Both the position numbers and the translations under genes were made by a program. A stretch of DNA of 64,000 bases, from NCBI GenBank assembly GCA_029851835.1, contig JARKVD010000022.1, forward strand, positions 50,587 through 114,586. Direction: 5' to 3'. The notes below the pieces were generated by a model that was not told the DNA's origin, did not search any database, and saw only the letters and a list, made by a program, of their open reading frames with translations. Shown here in pieces: positions 50,086 to 58,114 of the stretch (the first letter of the stretch is position 1; every line of letters begins with the position of its first letter). This DNA is from Clostridium sp. (GTDB lineage: Bacteria > Bacillota > Clostridia > Clostridiales > Clostridiaceae).

Positions 50086-51219
50086 ATGGACAGGGTTATA
50101 GGACTGGTTACAGTTAACTCATTTATTATTGTTTTATTTTTGGTATCTTATTTTTTAAATAGGTTATCTAATAATGGAATATTCTTTGGAGTGAGATTTC
50201 CAATGGAGTATTTTGGAGAGCAGGAGCTGCTAGATTTAGATAAAGCTTATAAAAGAATAATTTTCATTATATATGTAGCGTTATTTATCATATTGAATAC
50301 TGTTAGCTTTAAAGTGGATGTGTTAAATGATGAGGCTATGGAATGGATAATTGGTTCAATGGCAATTATCTATATGTTAATATCTAATGGAATATTTATT
50401 GTATATCATTTTAAAACTAAGAAGCTAAAAAGAGAAAAGGGCTGGACATATAAAAGAAGAAATGTTGTGGTTACAGACACAACCCTTAGAAAGCCTAAAA
50501 GAGATGAGAAGTATAAGCCTATAGATTCAAGAGTGTTTTTAGTATTACTAGTCTTTCCTATAATAATGGGTATTTTTACTTTAGTTAAATTTAATCAACT
50601 TCCGTCAGTTATGGAGATTCCGAATTCCACTTTTGGAGTAGTTGAAACCCATACTCTAAGAGGAAAATTAATCATATTTCAATTTCCTTTAACTCAATTT
50701 ATCATGGGAATTTTGATGTATGGCACAAGCTTAATGATAAATAAATCCAGGGTAGATTTAAATAGTGGCTCCATTGAAGGTACAGTGCTTCGCAAGAAGA
50801 GGTTTAGAAGATTAGGATCAATGATGATGTTTGTTACCGCTCTTCAAATGATGCTTATGTTCTCAATTATTCAAAGCTCAATTCTTTGGAGCTTTGATAT
50901 TACAATAATAAACTATGTATTTATAATTGCATTATTTTTAACTATGATTACATTCATGATTATGTTTATAAGAATGGGACAAGGTGGTAGAAATCTTCAA
51001 AAGCTAGAAGAAAAGGATGAGCTTTATAAGGATGATGACGACAAATGGATTCTTGGCGGCTTTTACTATAATAAAAATGACCCAGCTTGGATGGTGGAAA
51101 AGAGAACTGGAGTCGGTTGGACAGTTAATTTTGCTAATCCAAAGTCTTGGATTGCCATGGGTGGATTAATCATATTTATAGTTATCAATATTGTTGTAAG
51201 TATGATTGTTAGTAAATAA
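50086..51219 (+). CDS. DUF1648/DUF5808-like membrane protein
   Basis: A 377-residue membrane protein with about seven spans. A DUF1648-like segment lies in the middle (FPIIMGIFTLVKFNQLPSVM), and the C-terminus has WILGGFYYNKNDPAWMVEKR and VGWTVNFANPKSW, typical of the DUF5808 domain. ATG 50086 follows GAGGGAGATG and sits one base after the GntR stop. Proteins of this type often sit beside YtrA-type regulators and ABC pumps; their function is not known. A helper or sensor role in envelope stress is plausible. Confidence 0.82.
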   Translation: MDRVIGLVTVNSFIIVLFLVSYFLNRLSNNGIFFGVRFPMEYFGEQELLDLDKAYKRIIFIIYVALFIILNTVSFKVDVLNDEAMEWIIGSMAIIYMLISNGIFIVYHFKTKKLKREKGWTYKRRNVVVTDTTLRKPKRDEKYKPIDSRVFLVLLVFPIIMGIFTLVKFNQLPSVMEIPNSTFGVVETHTLRGKLIIFQFPLTQFIMGILMYGTSLMINKSRVDLNSGSIEGTVLRKKRFRRLGSMMMFVTALQMMLMFSIIQSSILWSFDITIINYVFIIALFLTMITFMIMFIRMGQGGRNLQKLEEKDELYKDDDDKWILGGFYYNKNDPAWMVEKRTGVGWTVNFANPKSWIAMGGLIIFIVINIVVSMIVSK

Positions 51220-51233
51220 GTGAGGTATGTGTA

Positions 51234-51554
51234 GTGATTATTTTAAAGTTTTTAGGAACAATAATTTTATGGGCTTTAGCAATCATACTATCTACAGGAA
51301 AAGCAAACTTCCTAATTGCAGGTTATAACACCTCATCTAAGGAAGAACAAGAAAAATATGATGGAAAAGCTTTATCAAAGTATATGGCAAAGTTATGTTT
51401 TGTTTTGGGAATTATTATGTTAGCGGTGCCATTATCGGATGTTTTAAATATCGGAAGTTTTAATGCTGTTTTTTGGGGAAGTAATGTAGCTTTTATAGTT
51501 GTAGTTATTGGTTCAATAATTTATATGAATACTGGAAATAGATTTCAGAAGTAA
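51234..51554 (+). CDS. DUF3784-type small membrane protein
   Basis: A 106-residue protein with three spans and the family stretch GKANFLIAGYNTSSKEEQEK, then YDGKALSKYMAKL. It starts with GTG 51234 (SD GTGAGG) and belongs to the same operon. No function is known for this family. It resembles the next gene in size and layout, so the pair may have come from duplication. Confidence 0.8.
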   Translation: MIILKFLGTIILWALAIILSTGKANFLIAGYNTSSKEEQEKYDGKALSKYMAKLCFVLGIIMLAVPLSDVLNIGSFNAVFWGSNVAFIVVVIGSIIYMNTGNRFQK

Positions 51555-51588
51555 AGCTGATAAATGATTTAATAGGGGGATGATATTT

Positions 51589-51897
51589 GTGAAATTTATT
51601 CTATATAGTATAAGTGCTTTAATAGGGATTTTATTGGTGATATTTGGATATCAAATAAAGTTCAAGAGAAAAACCGGGCTTATAAATGATTATAAAATAA
51701 AAAATATCAAGGATGAATTAGGGTATACAAATTGGATTGGAAAAAGTGAATTAATTATAGGATTAGTTATTATAATACTGTCTATTGTAACTGGTATGCT
51801 TAATAGAGCTATGGAACTTGTAGTTTTAGATATAGTGTTGATAATTACATTGATTGTATTATTGATTTCCGGAGATAGGAAATATAGAGAAAAATAA
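51589..51897 (+). CDS. Small membrane protein, DUF3784/SdpI-like layout
   Basis: A 102-residue protein with three spans and a polar loop (KRKTGLINDYKIKNIKDEL, GYTNWIGKSELIIG) between the first two. GTG 51589 is preferred over ATG 51580, because AGGGGGA is about 4-9 bases from the GTG and touches the ATG. It is last in the operon and ends at the terminator 51910-51944. It may be an accessory subunit; no function is assigned. Confidence 0.72.
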   Translation: MKFILYSISALIGILLVIFGYQIKFKRKTGLINDYKIKNIKDELGYTNWIGKSELIIGLVIIILSIVTGMLNRAMELVVLDIVLIITLIVLLISGDRKYREK

Positions 51898-51909
51898 ATA
51901 TTTAAATTT

Positions 51910-51944
51910 AAGAGCTGCCCGAATTTTATCGGGACAGCTCTTTT
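51910..51944. terminator. Bidirectional terminator
   Basis: AAGAGCTGCCCGA pairs with a TCGGGACAGCTCTT arm (one mismatch), then TTTT. It separates the GntR operon (+) from the split permease genes (-). Confidence 0.85.
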
Positions 51945-52494
51945 AAATTATATTATCTTCATAGGAATCATAAAGTTTATTAAGTTCACTTTTTCCCATT
52001 AGGCGGTAAACTAGGTATCCCATTATGATTACACCTGGAATATCAATTATAAGTCTGGCAATGGTAAATTTGTATCCTAGGGCAGATACTTCAAAAAGAA
52101 GAGTTGATATTTTAGTTACGCACCAAGCGTTCATAAAGATGATTACATTGCTAAATCTAACACCTTTTTTAATAAGTACTGCTGTAAAAGGAAAAGCAGC
52201 ATACATAGGACCTGCAGCAATAGAGCCAATGGCCATGGCAAGAATGATTCCCACAATCCCAGAATCATTTCCCATGTATTTAATTAGGGTTTCTCTAGGA
52301 ACCCATACATCCATAAGTCCTAAGAGAATCATTATTGGTGGTAGAACTGATAGCATCTGAATGAAGTTAGAGGAAGCACTTTCTACAGTTCTAATTGCTA
52401 TGCTAGGATGGAACAAGTAGATTGCTAAAAGAACTTCTAAAGATATTAAAAAGAAGGCATATCGTTTTACTAAGTAAGTTACTTTTTCCATCAT
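51943..52494 (-). CDS. Half-size permease, C-terminal partner (ArsP-like)
   Basis: A 183-residue membrane protein with about five spans. ILLGLMDVWVPRETLIKYMG, the glycine-rich span IGSIAAGPMYAAFPFTAVLI and NAWCVTKISTLLFE resemble one half of the ArsP-like permease superfamily. Its ATG overlaps the stop of the partner gene by 4 bases (ATGA), so the two halves are made together and probably form one transporter. The substrate (organic arsenical, metal or other) is not shown. Confidence 0.72.
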   Translation of the reverse strand: MMEKVTYLVKRYAFFLISLEVLLAIYLFHPSIAIRTVESASSNFIQMLSVLPPIMILLGLMDVWVPRETLIKYMGNDSGIVGIILAMAIGSIAAGPMYAAFPFTAVLIKKGVRFSNVIIFMNAWCVTKISTLLFEVSALGYKFTIARLIIDIPGVIIMGYLVYRLMGKSELNKLYDSYEDNII

Positions 52495-52976
52495 AATAAA
52501 TTCACCACCCTTTCAATTAAGAGGGCGATAACAAAGGAAAATAAAAATGCCAATAGATTTCTGAGGAAGGCAGCTTTTTTACCGATATATTTAGCTTCAA
52601 GTGTAAAGGTTATAATACCAACCATGGTTAAGGTTGCAATTAGAGCACCAACTTGTGGATAGCCAGCTCCACTCTGAAGAAGGGTTTGTCCTGTTGAAAA
52701 TGCTACGAAGGTTGGCATTATTGTTATAGATCCGATTATAGATGAAATAAGTATCCCTAAAAATCCAGAGTTTTCACCAATAAGATTTGATATAGCTTGA
52801 GGGTTAACTATTGCAAGTACAATTCCTATGATGACTATAATTCCAAGAAATTGAGGCATTATACCTTCGAATGATTTTAAAGAGATCTTTAGTGCTTTAA
52901 TGGTTTTAGCTCTGTCTTTAAAGAATGAAATTATTAATAAGAGAGAGGCTAAACAATATAATATTTGTGCAGTCAT
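52491..52976 (-). CDS. Half-size permease, N-terminal partner (ArsP-like)
   Basis: A 161-residue membrane protein with four to five spans (SLLLIISFFKDRAKTIKALK, then IGSITIMPTFVAFSTGQTLL). The GSIT/P pattern mirrors the GSIAAGP segment of the partner, as expected for the two repeats of one permease. It is first in a two-gene unit and overlaps the next gene by ATGA. Full-length relatives carry both halves in one chain of over 300 residues, so this is a split version. Confidence 0.72.
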   Translation of the reverse strand: MTAQILYCLASLLLIISFFKDRAKTIKALKISLKSFEGIMPQFLGIIVIIGIVLAIVNPQAISNLIGENSGFLGILISSIIGSITIMPTFVAFSTGQTLLQSGAGYPQVGALIATLTMVGIITFTLEAKYIGKKAAFLRNLLAFLFSFVIALLIERVVNLL

Positions 52977-53087
52977 AAAATCACTTCCGCTTTCGTTTAT
53001 TAAATGATAATACTATAATATGAAATATAGATTTAGTTGTGATAGAGAAGTGATTTATGAAAGTGAGCAATGAAAGGGGATAGGTTT

Positions 53088-53699
53088 ATGGAAATTTATA
53101 CTATTGGCCATTCTAATTATACCGTTGAAAGGCTTATTGATATGCTTAGGTATTATCATATTGATTGTGTGGTTGATATAAGAGGGACACCCTATTCTAA
53201 ATATAATATTCAGTTTGATAAGGAAACTATTAAAGAGACTTTAACTAAGGCAGGATTTATATATATTTATATGGCAAAGGAGTTAGCGGCAAAGAGAGAA
53301 AATAAAATATCTTATTACGATGAAGGCTATTCAGATTTTGAAAGGGTCGTTCTTGAGGAAGATTTTAAAAAAGGTATAGATAGGCTTAGGGATGGAGTTA
53401 AAAAGGGATACAGAATTGCTCTTATGGGAGCTATGCAGGATCCAAACAGGTGTCATCGAAGCATTTTAGTAGGAAGAGCACTTAGGGATAATGGATTTAC
53501 TGTAAGGCATATTTTAGATGACTATTCCCTAGCTTCTCAAGAAGATATGGAGCAAGCTTTATTAGAGAAGTATTTTAAGGATAGGGAGCAAATGACCATT
53601 GATGCTCTCTTAGGGAATGATAAGACGGAGCAAGAGCTAATTGAAGAAGGGTACAGACTGGCTAATAGAGAAATTGGATATAGAATTGAGCATTTGTAG
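53088..53699 (+). CDS. DUF488 domain protein
   Basis: A 203-residue soluble protein with the DUF488 signature: EIYTIGHSNYTVERLIDML at the N-terminus, CVVDIRGTPYSKYN, and the conserved GAMQDPNRCHRSILVGRAL region with Cys and His, which resembles a catalytic or metal site. The function of DUF488 is not established; roles in nucleic-acid or defence contexts have been suggested. ATG 53088 follows AAAGGGGATAGG and is better than 53070. It stands alone and ends at the terminator 53723-53769. Confidence 0.88.
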   Translation: MEIYTIGHSNYTVERLIDMLRYYHIDCVVDIRGTPYSKYNIQFDKETIKETLTKAGFIYIYMAKELAAKRENKISYYDEGYSDFERVVLEEDFKKGIDRLRDGVKKGYRIALMGAMQDPNRCHRSILVGRALRDNGFTVRHILDDYSLASQEDMEQALLEKYFKDREQMTIDALLGNDKTEQELIEEGYRLANREIGYRIEHL

Positions 53700-53722
53700 T
53701 GTTTTATGAGTTTTATTATTAG

Positions 53723-53769
53723 GGGAGCAGATTAATTTGTGTAAAATAAAAATTAATCTGCTCTATTTT
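53723..53769 (+). terminator. Terminator after the DUF488 gene
   Basis: GAGCAGATTAATTT pairs with AAATTAATCTGCTC-type sequence, then TATTTTT. Confidence 0.85.
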
Positions 53770-53861
53770 TGTATCTAATATAGCTGCTTTTTTCGTAAAA
53801 AGTTACTATCATTTTTAAGTCTAGAATTTAAACTTAATCAATCATGCTTAACAGGATGTTT

Positions 53862-54200
53862 TTATGTAAATATAGCTTTTTTCTTTCCGTTTTTCTTTCT
53901 TGGATATTCACGAATTCTACTTATATATTCTAAATTAATTATTTCCACATTATTATCTGATTTTACGTAAATCCAATTATCTTGAATTCGCTCGATAACT
54001 CCTATTATTTGAGTTTGAAAGGTGTAAATTATACATTCTTTTCCTATAAATTCTTTAATGATTTCGTTCATTTCTGTAATCCCCACTTTCTTTTTACTTA
54101 TCCTTTTTATAATTAATCTCTGTAGCTCTTGTTTATCATTTCTAGAATTCCATAATATAATAAATAACAGTATTATAATGGGAAAATAAGTAGATGACAA
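53862..54200 (-). CDS. Membrane-anchored small protein with LSm/DUF6897-like C-terminus
   Basis: A 112-residue protein with one N-terminal span (TYFPIIILLFIILW, about 4-17), a basic linker and a small beta-rich C-terminal domain (GKECIIYTFQTQIIGVIERI, then QDNWIYVKSDNNVEIINLEY). This recalls small barrel domains annotated as DUF6897; that match is uncertain. It begins with TTG after GGGGGTG. The very basic ending KKNGKKKA could touch nucleic acid or phospholipid. No function is assigned. Confidence 0.68.
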   Translation of the reverse strand: MSSTYFPIIILLFIILWNSRNDKQELQRLIIKRISKKKVGITEMNEIIKEFIGKECIIYTFQTQIIGVIERIQDNWIYVKSDNNVEIINLEYISRIREYPRKKNGKKKAIFT

Positions 54201-54350
54201 ATTAAATCACCCCCTGAAAAGTACTATGGTATAAGTATAACATGAAGTGTGTTTGTATTACATAGTTTGTATTTTATGTATAAATGTTTGCAATTATATA
54301 GTATTACAATAAATAAGAGAAAAATAGGATTAAAGGTTTATAGGAATAAG

Positions 54351-54385
54351 AAAACTACAGAGGTTATAAACCACTGTAGTTTTTG
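54351..54385. terminator. Terminator downstream of the YdcZ pair
   Basis: AAAACTACAG pairs with CTGTAGTTTT, then TT. It lies beyond the end of the minus-strand transporter genes and can act in both directions. Confidence 0.7.
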
Positions 54386-54419
54386 GATATATATAATTAA
54401 ACAGCATTCAGGGGTGTGC

Positions 54420-54893
54420 TTAATTAATAGCAGTATTTTCTTCAACTAGGTTTAAAGCAGTTTTTTTATCAATTATCAGATTATAGATAAGTCCTAAAAG
54501 CACCAGGATACCACCAATTATTTTACCTAGTGATAGAGTTCTAAGGTTGATATAGTCAATGATTATGCCAACAAAGAGCTGACCTATGAAGCAAAATAAA
54601 GTCATGTAAAATGTAGAGATTCTGGGAGCTGCATAGGAGGATAGTGAAACTACCATAACGCCAAGAAAGCCTCCTAAATATCCTGTAAAGGGAACTTTAG
54701 ATAATGGTAGACTTGAAATAGCTGTGATTTCCTTTGTAAAAAGAAGAATTATAAAGGAGAAAAATAAACCTGTTACGTAGTTAAAAAATGTACTAGAGAA
54801 AACTCCGATTTTATGTCCAAGGTTTGCATTGATTATTCTAGCCACAACTATGGACACACCAGCTATAAAGGCTAAAATTAATGAATATATCAT
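54420..54893 (-). CDS. DMT family half transporter, YdcZ type (second gene)
   Basis: A 157-residue membrane protein with five spans of the YdcZ branch of the drug/metabolite transporter superfamily: IVVARIINANLGHKIGVFSS near the N-terminus and YLGGFLGVMVVSLSSYAAPR in the centre. It is 11 bases after the partner gene on the minus strand. The two half-size proteins probably form an antiparallel heterodimer. The substrate is unknown. Confidence 0.88.
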   Translation of the reverse strand: MIYSLILAFIAGVSIVVARIINANLGHKIGVFSSTFFNYVTGLFFSFIILLFTKEITAISSLPLSKVPFTGYLGGFLGVMVVSLSSYAAPRISTFYMTLFCFIGQLFVGIIIDYINLRTLSLGKIIGGILVLLGLIYNLIIDKKTALNLVEENTAIN

Positions 54894-54904
54894 GGATGTA
54901 CCTC

Positions 54905-55327
54905 CTAATAAATTGTCATTATTATAATTCCAAGAATCATAAGTGAGAGTCCAAAGAATTTCTTTTTATTAAACTTAACATTAGTTACTTCCAAAAGTCC
55001 GTAGTGGTCAATTAATATGGAGGAAATAACCTGACCTAAAAGGCCTATGGAGATGGTGAGGGTTGCACCGATGGTTCCCATGCTAATATTATTGCAAACT
55101 ACTGTGATAATTCCGATGGCACCACCGCTGTATAGTAAAAGGGGAAAACCCTTAGTAAAGTTAATTTTATATTTCTTTATAAGAATAATAATTAAAATTG
55201 TAACTAAACCAACTAGGTGGATAATAACTGTGGAGATGTAGGTTCCAGTATGCTGAGCTAGGATGCTGTTAAAGCTGAGCATTATGGAAATTAATCCACC
55301 GATAAATATGGAAAGAAGATTATTCAT
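54905..55327 (-). CDS. DMT family half transporter, YdcZ type (first gene)
   Basis: A 140-residue membrane protein with five spans, a YdcZ-type partner of the gene at 54420: NSILAQHTGTYISTVIIHLV and the glycine-rich GAIGIITVVCNNISMGTIGA. It is transcribed first from the divergent region shared with the Crp/Fnr gene, with SD AAAGGAG. Pairs of YdcZ genes controlled by a divergent cyclic-nucleotide-type regulator recur in Firmicutes. Confidence 0.88.
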   Translation of the reverse strand: MNNLLSIFIGGLISIMLSFNSILAQHTGTYISTVIIHLVGLVTILIIILIKKYKINFTKGFPLLLYSGGAIGIITVVCNNISMGTIGATLTISIGLLGQVISSILIDHYGLLEVTNVKFNKKKFFGLSLMILGIIIMTIY

Positions 55328-55382
55328 ATAATTGTACTCCTTTATTCTTTTTTATAAATTTATCATAAATGATTTAATTTGA

Positions 55383-55402
55383 AATATGACATATGTCATA
55401 TT
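55383..55402. promoter_or_regulatory. 20-bp perfect palindrome, Crp/Fnr-type operator
   Basis: AATATGACAT and ATGTCATATT are exact reverse complements. The site lies midway between the YdcZ pair (-) and the Crp/Fnr gene (+), so the regulator probably controls both. Confidence 0.78.
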
Positions 55403-55458
55403 AAATGGTTTAATATAAATAAGATAATATAGTTGAAACTTAAATTAATGGGGTTTAT

Positions 55459-56157
55459 ATGATGAGAAGGATAAATAGTAAGAGCTTATTAAAGAAGTAT
55501 ATAAATAAATATAGAATAAATGAGATGTTTTCTAGTAATTTAGAGGAATATATGGAGTTAATAGTATTTGAAAAGGGAGATTATCTTAGTAGAGAGGGAG
55601 ATCCTATAGAGCATTTGCTTTTCTTTGTTAAGGGGAAGGCCAAGGTTTACATAAATTTGGAGAACGGAAAGGCGTTACTACTTTGTTTTTACTATCCATT
55701 TATGTTGTTTGGTGATTTAGAATTAGTAAGTCAGAAGATGGCAACCACCAATACTGTGGTAATTGATGAAGTCCACTGCATAGCACTTCCACTGAATAAA
55801 GTTAGGGATGAATTGTTAAAGGATTCAAAGTTGATGGGGTATGTCTGTGAATCTTTGGGTGATAAGCTGGAGAGAGCATCAAAAAATGGTACAATTAATC
55901 TTCTATATCCATTAGAAAACAGGGTGGCAAGCTATATTATTGCAACCATGGAAAAGGTAAAGATTGAAGATAATGAGCTATTTCAATTTAATGAGAATTT
56001 AACTACTTTAGCTGAACTTCTGGGTACTAGCTACAGACATCTTTTAAGAACTTTAAATAAGTTAGTGGATGAGAGGCTTTTGAAGAAACAGAAAGGCTGC
56101 TTCCTAGTAATAGATGAAAAGAAATTAAGAGCTTTAGCGGCTGATATTTATAGGTGA
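55459..56157 (+). CDS. Crp/Fnr family regulator (YeiL-like)
   Basis: A 232-residue protein: an N-terminal cyclic-nucleotide-binding-type barrel (about 25-140, EYMELIVFEKGDYLSREGDP, GKAKVYINLENGKALLLCFY), a long helix and a C-terminal winged helix (NLTTLAELLGTSYRHLLRTL, VDERLLKKQKGCFLV). There are no Fnr-type N-terminal cysteines, so an Fe-S oxygen sensor is unlikely; a small ligand is expected. It is divergent from the YdcZ transporter pair across the palindrome at 55383-55402. Confidence 0.9.
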   Translation: MMRRINSKSLLKKYINKYRINEMFSSNLEEYMELIVFEKGDYLSREGDPIEHLLFFVKGKAKVYINLENGKALLLCFYYPFMLFGDLELVSQKMATTNTVVIDEVHCIALPLNKVRDELLKDSKLMGYVCESLGDKLERASKNGTINLLYPLENRVASYIIATMEKVKIEDNELFQFNENLTTLAELLGTSYRHLLRTLNKLVDERLLKKQKGCFLVIDEKKLRALAADIYR

Positions 56158-56172
56158 TTAAAAGATAAAATA

Positions 56173-56211
56173 TAGGACTATACAGGAAGAGTTTTCCTTT
56201 ATAGTCCTTTT
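56173..56211. terminator. Bidirectional terminator
   Basis: AGGACTAT pairs with ATAGTCCT, and AGGAA with TTCCT inside it, then TTT. It lies between the converging Crp/Fnr (+) and serS (-) genes. Confidence 0.82.
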
Positions 56212-56221
56212 AAGTAATTTA

Positions 56222-57499
56222 TTATTTTATTATAGTTTTTCCACCCATGTATGGTTGTAATGCTTTAGGAATGTTAATTGTTCCGTCTTCATTTAAGTTG
56301 TTTTCAAGGAAGGCAATTAACATTCTTGGAGGAGCTACAACTGTGTTGTTTAATGTGTGAGCAAAGTATTTACCGTTCTCACCATTAACACGGATTTTTA
56401 ATCTTCTAGCTTGAGCATCTCCTAAGTTTGAGCAGCTACCTACTTCGAAGTATTTCTTTTGTCTTGGAGACCAAGCTTCAACGTCTATAGATTTAACTTT
56501 TAAGTCAGCTAAGTCACCAGAGCAGCACTCGATAGTTCTTACTGGAATGTCAAGGGTACGGAATAACTCAACAGTGTACTGCCAAAGTTTTTCAAACCAC
56601 TCTTTGCTTTCTTCAGGTTTACATACAACTATCATTTCTTGTTTTTCGAATTGGTGAATTCTATATACTCCTCTTTCTTCTAAACCGTGAGCTCCTTTTT
56701 CTTTTCTGAAGCATGGAGAGTAAGAAGTTAAAGTTTGAGGAAGAGAAGCTTCAGGAAGAATAGTATCAATGAATTTACCTATCATTGAGTGCTCACTAGT
56801 TCCAATTAGGTATAAATCTTCTCCTTCAATTTTGTACATCATAGCATCCATTTCAGCAAAGCTCATTACTCCAGTAACAACTTCGCTACGAATCATGAAT
56901 GGAGGTATACAATAAGTGAAACCTTTATCTATCATGAAATCTCTAGCGTAAGAAATAACTGCAGAGTGAACTCTTGCGATATCTCCCATGAAGTAGTAGA
57001 AGCCACTTCCAGCAACCTTTCTAGCGCTGTCTAAGTCAATACCGTTAAGTTTGCTCATTATATCAGTGTGATATGGAATTTCAAATTCAGGAACTACTGG
57101 TTCACCAAATTTTTCAACTTCAACGTTTTCGCTATCATCTTTTCCTACTGGAACTGAAGGGTCAATAATGTTTGGAAGTGTCATCATTATTGTTTTAATT
57201 CTTTCTTCAATTTCAACTTCTTTTTTATCAAGCTCAGCTATTCTGTCAGCTCCTTCTGCAACTTTAACCTTTACAGCCTCAGCTTCTTCTCTTTTACCTT
57301 GCTTCATTAAGCTTCCAATTTCCTTTGAAAGTCTGTTTCTATCTGCTCTTAAGTTTTCAACTTCAACTTTAAGTGTTCTGTTTTCAACATCTAAGGCAAT
57401 AACTTCATCAACTAATTCTAACTTATTGTCTTGGAATTTCTTTTTGATATTTTCTTTAACTACTTCAGGGTTTTCTCTAACAAATCTTAAATCTAACAT
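56222..57499 (-). CDS. serS: Seryl-tRNA synthetase
   Basis: The 425-residue enzyme begins MLDLRFVRENPEVVKENIKK, has the long N-terminal coiled-coil arm (about 30-105) that grips tRNA(Ser), then the class II catalytic core. Motif 2 is SYSPCFRKEKGAHGLEERGV, YRIHQFEKQEM follows, and motif 3 is NNTVVAPPRMLIAFLEN. It charges tRNA(Ser) and tRNA(Sec) with serine. Length is typical. Upstream on the same strand is a complete T-box leader with a serine specifier candidate. Confidence 0.98.
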   Translation of the reverse strand: MLDLRFVRENPEVVKENIKKKFQDNKLELVDEVIALDVENRTLKVEVENLRADRNRLSKEIGSLMKQGKREEAEAVKVKVAEGADRIAELDKKEVEIEERIKTIMMTLPNIIDPSVPVGKDDSENVEVEKFGEPVVPEFEIPYHTDIMSKLNGIDLDSARKVAGSGFYYFMGDIARVHSAVISYARDFMIDKGFTYCIPPFMIRSEVVTGVMSFAEMDAMMYKIEGEDLYLIGTSEHSMIGKFIDTILPEASLPQTLTSYSPCFRKEKGAHGLEERGVYRIHQFEKQEMIVVCKPEESKEWFEKLWQYTVELFRTLDIPVRTIECCSGDLADLKVKSIDVEAWSPRQKKYFEVGSCSNLGDAQARRLKIRVNGENGKYFAHTLNNTVVAPPRMLIAFLENNLNEDGTINIPKALQPYMGGKTIIK

Positions 57500-57540
57500 T
57501 TTTCATCCTCCATTTGTAATATGTTTTATTTTTATAAACA

Positions 57541-57775
57541 AAAAAAGACTTCTTTATCCTACTATGGGACGAAAGAAATCCGTGTTGCCACCCAAATTGC
57601 TAATTTGAATAAAATTAGCCACTCGACAGTAATATAAAGGTTACTAACCTTCAGCTTTTAACTGATAGCTCCAAAAGTGGAAAGACTTACAATTACACTG
57701 ATTTTCACCATCCATCAGCTCTCTAAAGTAATCAATAAATCGTAGTTTTTATCAACGCTAATTATATTTTGTTTG
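57541..57775 (-). promoter_or_regulatory. T-box riboswitch leader of serS (serine)
   Basis: Read on the minus strand: Stem I apical pattern AGAGAGCTGATGGATGG (57723 down), candidate serine specifier TCC followed by A at 57681-57679, the T-box GGGTGGCAACACGG (57598-57585) and a terminator arm with a T run at 57548-57542. The specifier position relative to the 3' GAG matches that of the brnQ leader. This makes serS expression respond to uncharged tRNA(Ser). Confidence 0.92.
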
Positions 57776-57780
57776 AATTA

Positions 57781-57809
57781 ATTATATAACTGTTAAAAAA
57801 GAATTTCAA
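57781..57809 (-). promoter_or_regulatory. Promoter of serS
   Basis: On the minus strand TTGAAA (57809-57804), a 17-bp spacer and TATAAT (57786-57781) lie just before the T-box leader. Confidence 0.75.
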
Positions 57810-57949
57810 GAAGATTTATTTATATTATGATTATTTGCAATAAAAATTTATTTATACGGGGTATTTTCAAATTTTTGGATCATGGAGGTCCAGTTTTTTA
57901 TAAATAGAGTTAATATATAAAAAATATACGTGTAAAATAATATTGACTA

Positions 57950-57978
57950 TTAACAAAACAATAATTTAGGTATATAAT
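57950..57978 (+). promoter_or_regulatory. Promoter of the 25-residue peptide gene
   Basis: TTAACA (57950-57955), a 17-bp spacer and TATAAT (57973-57978), with the SD AAGGAG 33 bases further on. Confidence 0.65.
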
Positions 57979-58025
57979 GTAATAGTAGTAAAATTATTGT
58001 ACTAATTTGAAAGGAGTTGTTTTAT

Positions 58026-58103
58026 ATGAAAAAAATAATGAATCTGAAATCAAATAATTATATAACTGCTCCAACTATAGGTATTAGCGGATCTATAGAT
58101 TAA
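58026..58103 (+). CDS. 25-residue peptide of unknown function
   Basis: ATG 58026 follows an ideal SD (GAAAGGAG, 9-base spacing) and a good promoter at 57950-57978. It encodes MKKIMNLKSNNYITAPTIGI followed by SGSID and a TAA. It is too short for a folded domain. The basic start and small-residue end could suit a secreted, modified or signalling peptide, but there is no cysteine, double-Gly leader or neighbouring modification or export gene. I do not recognise it. It is followed by repeat copy 6 and a terminator, so its transcript would be about 320 nt. Confidence 0.55.
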   Translation: MKKIMNLKSNNYITAPTIGISGSID

Positions 58104-58114
58104 TTAGTATTTTA

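Noticed and set aside
54249..54449. 66-codon plus-strand frame next to the YdcZ pair
   Set aside because: It crosses a terminator hairpin, overlaps the end of a real gene and has no SD.
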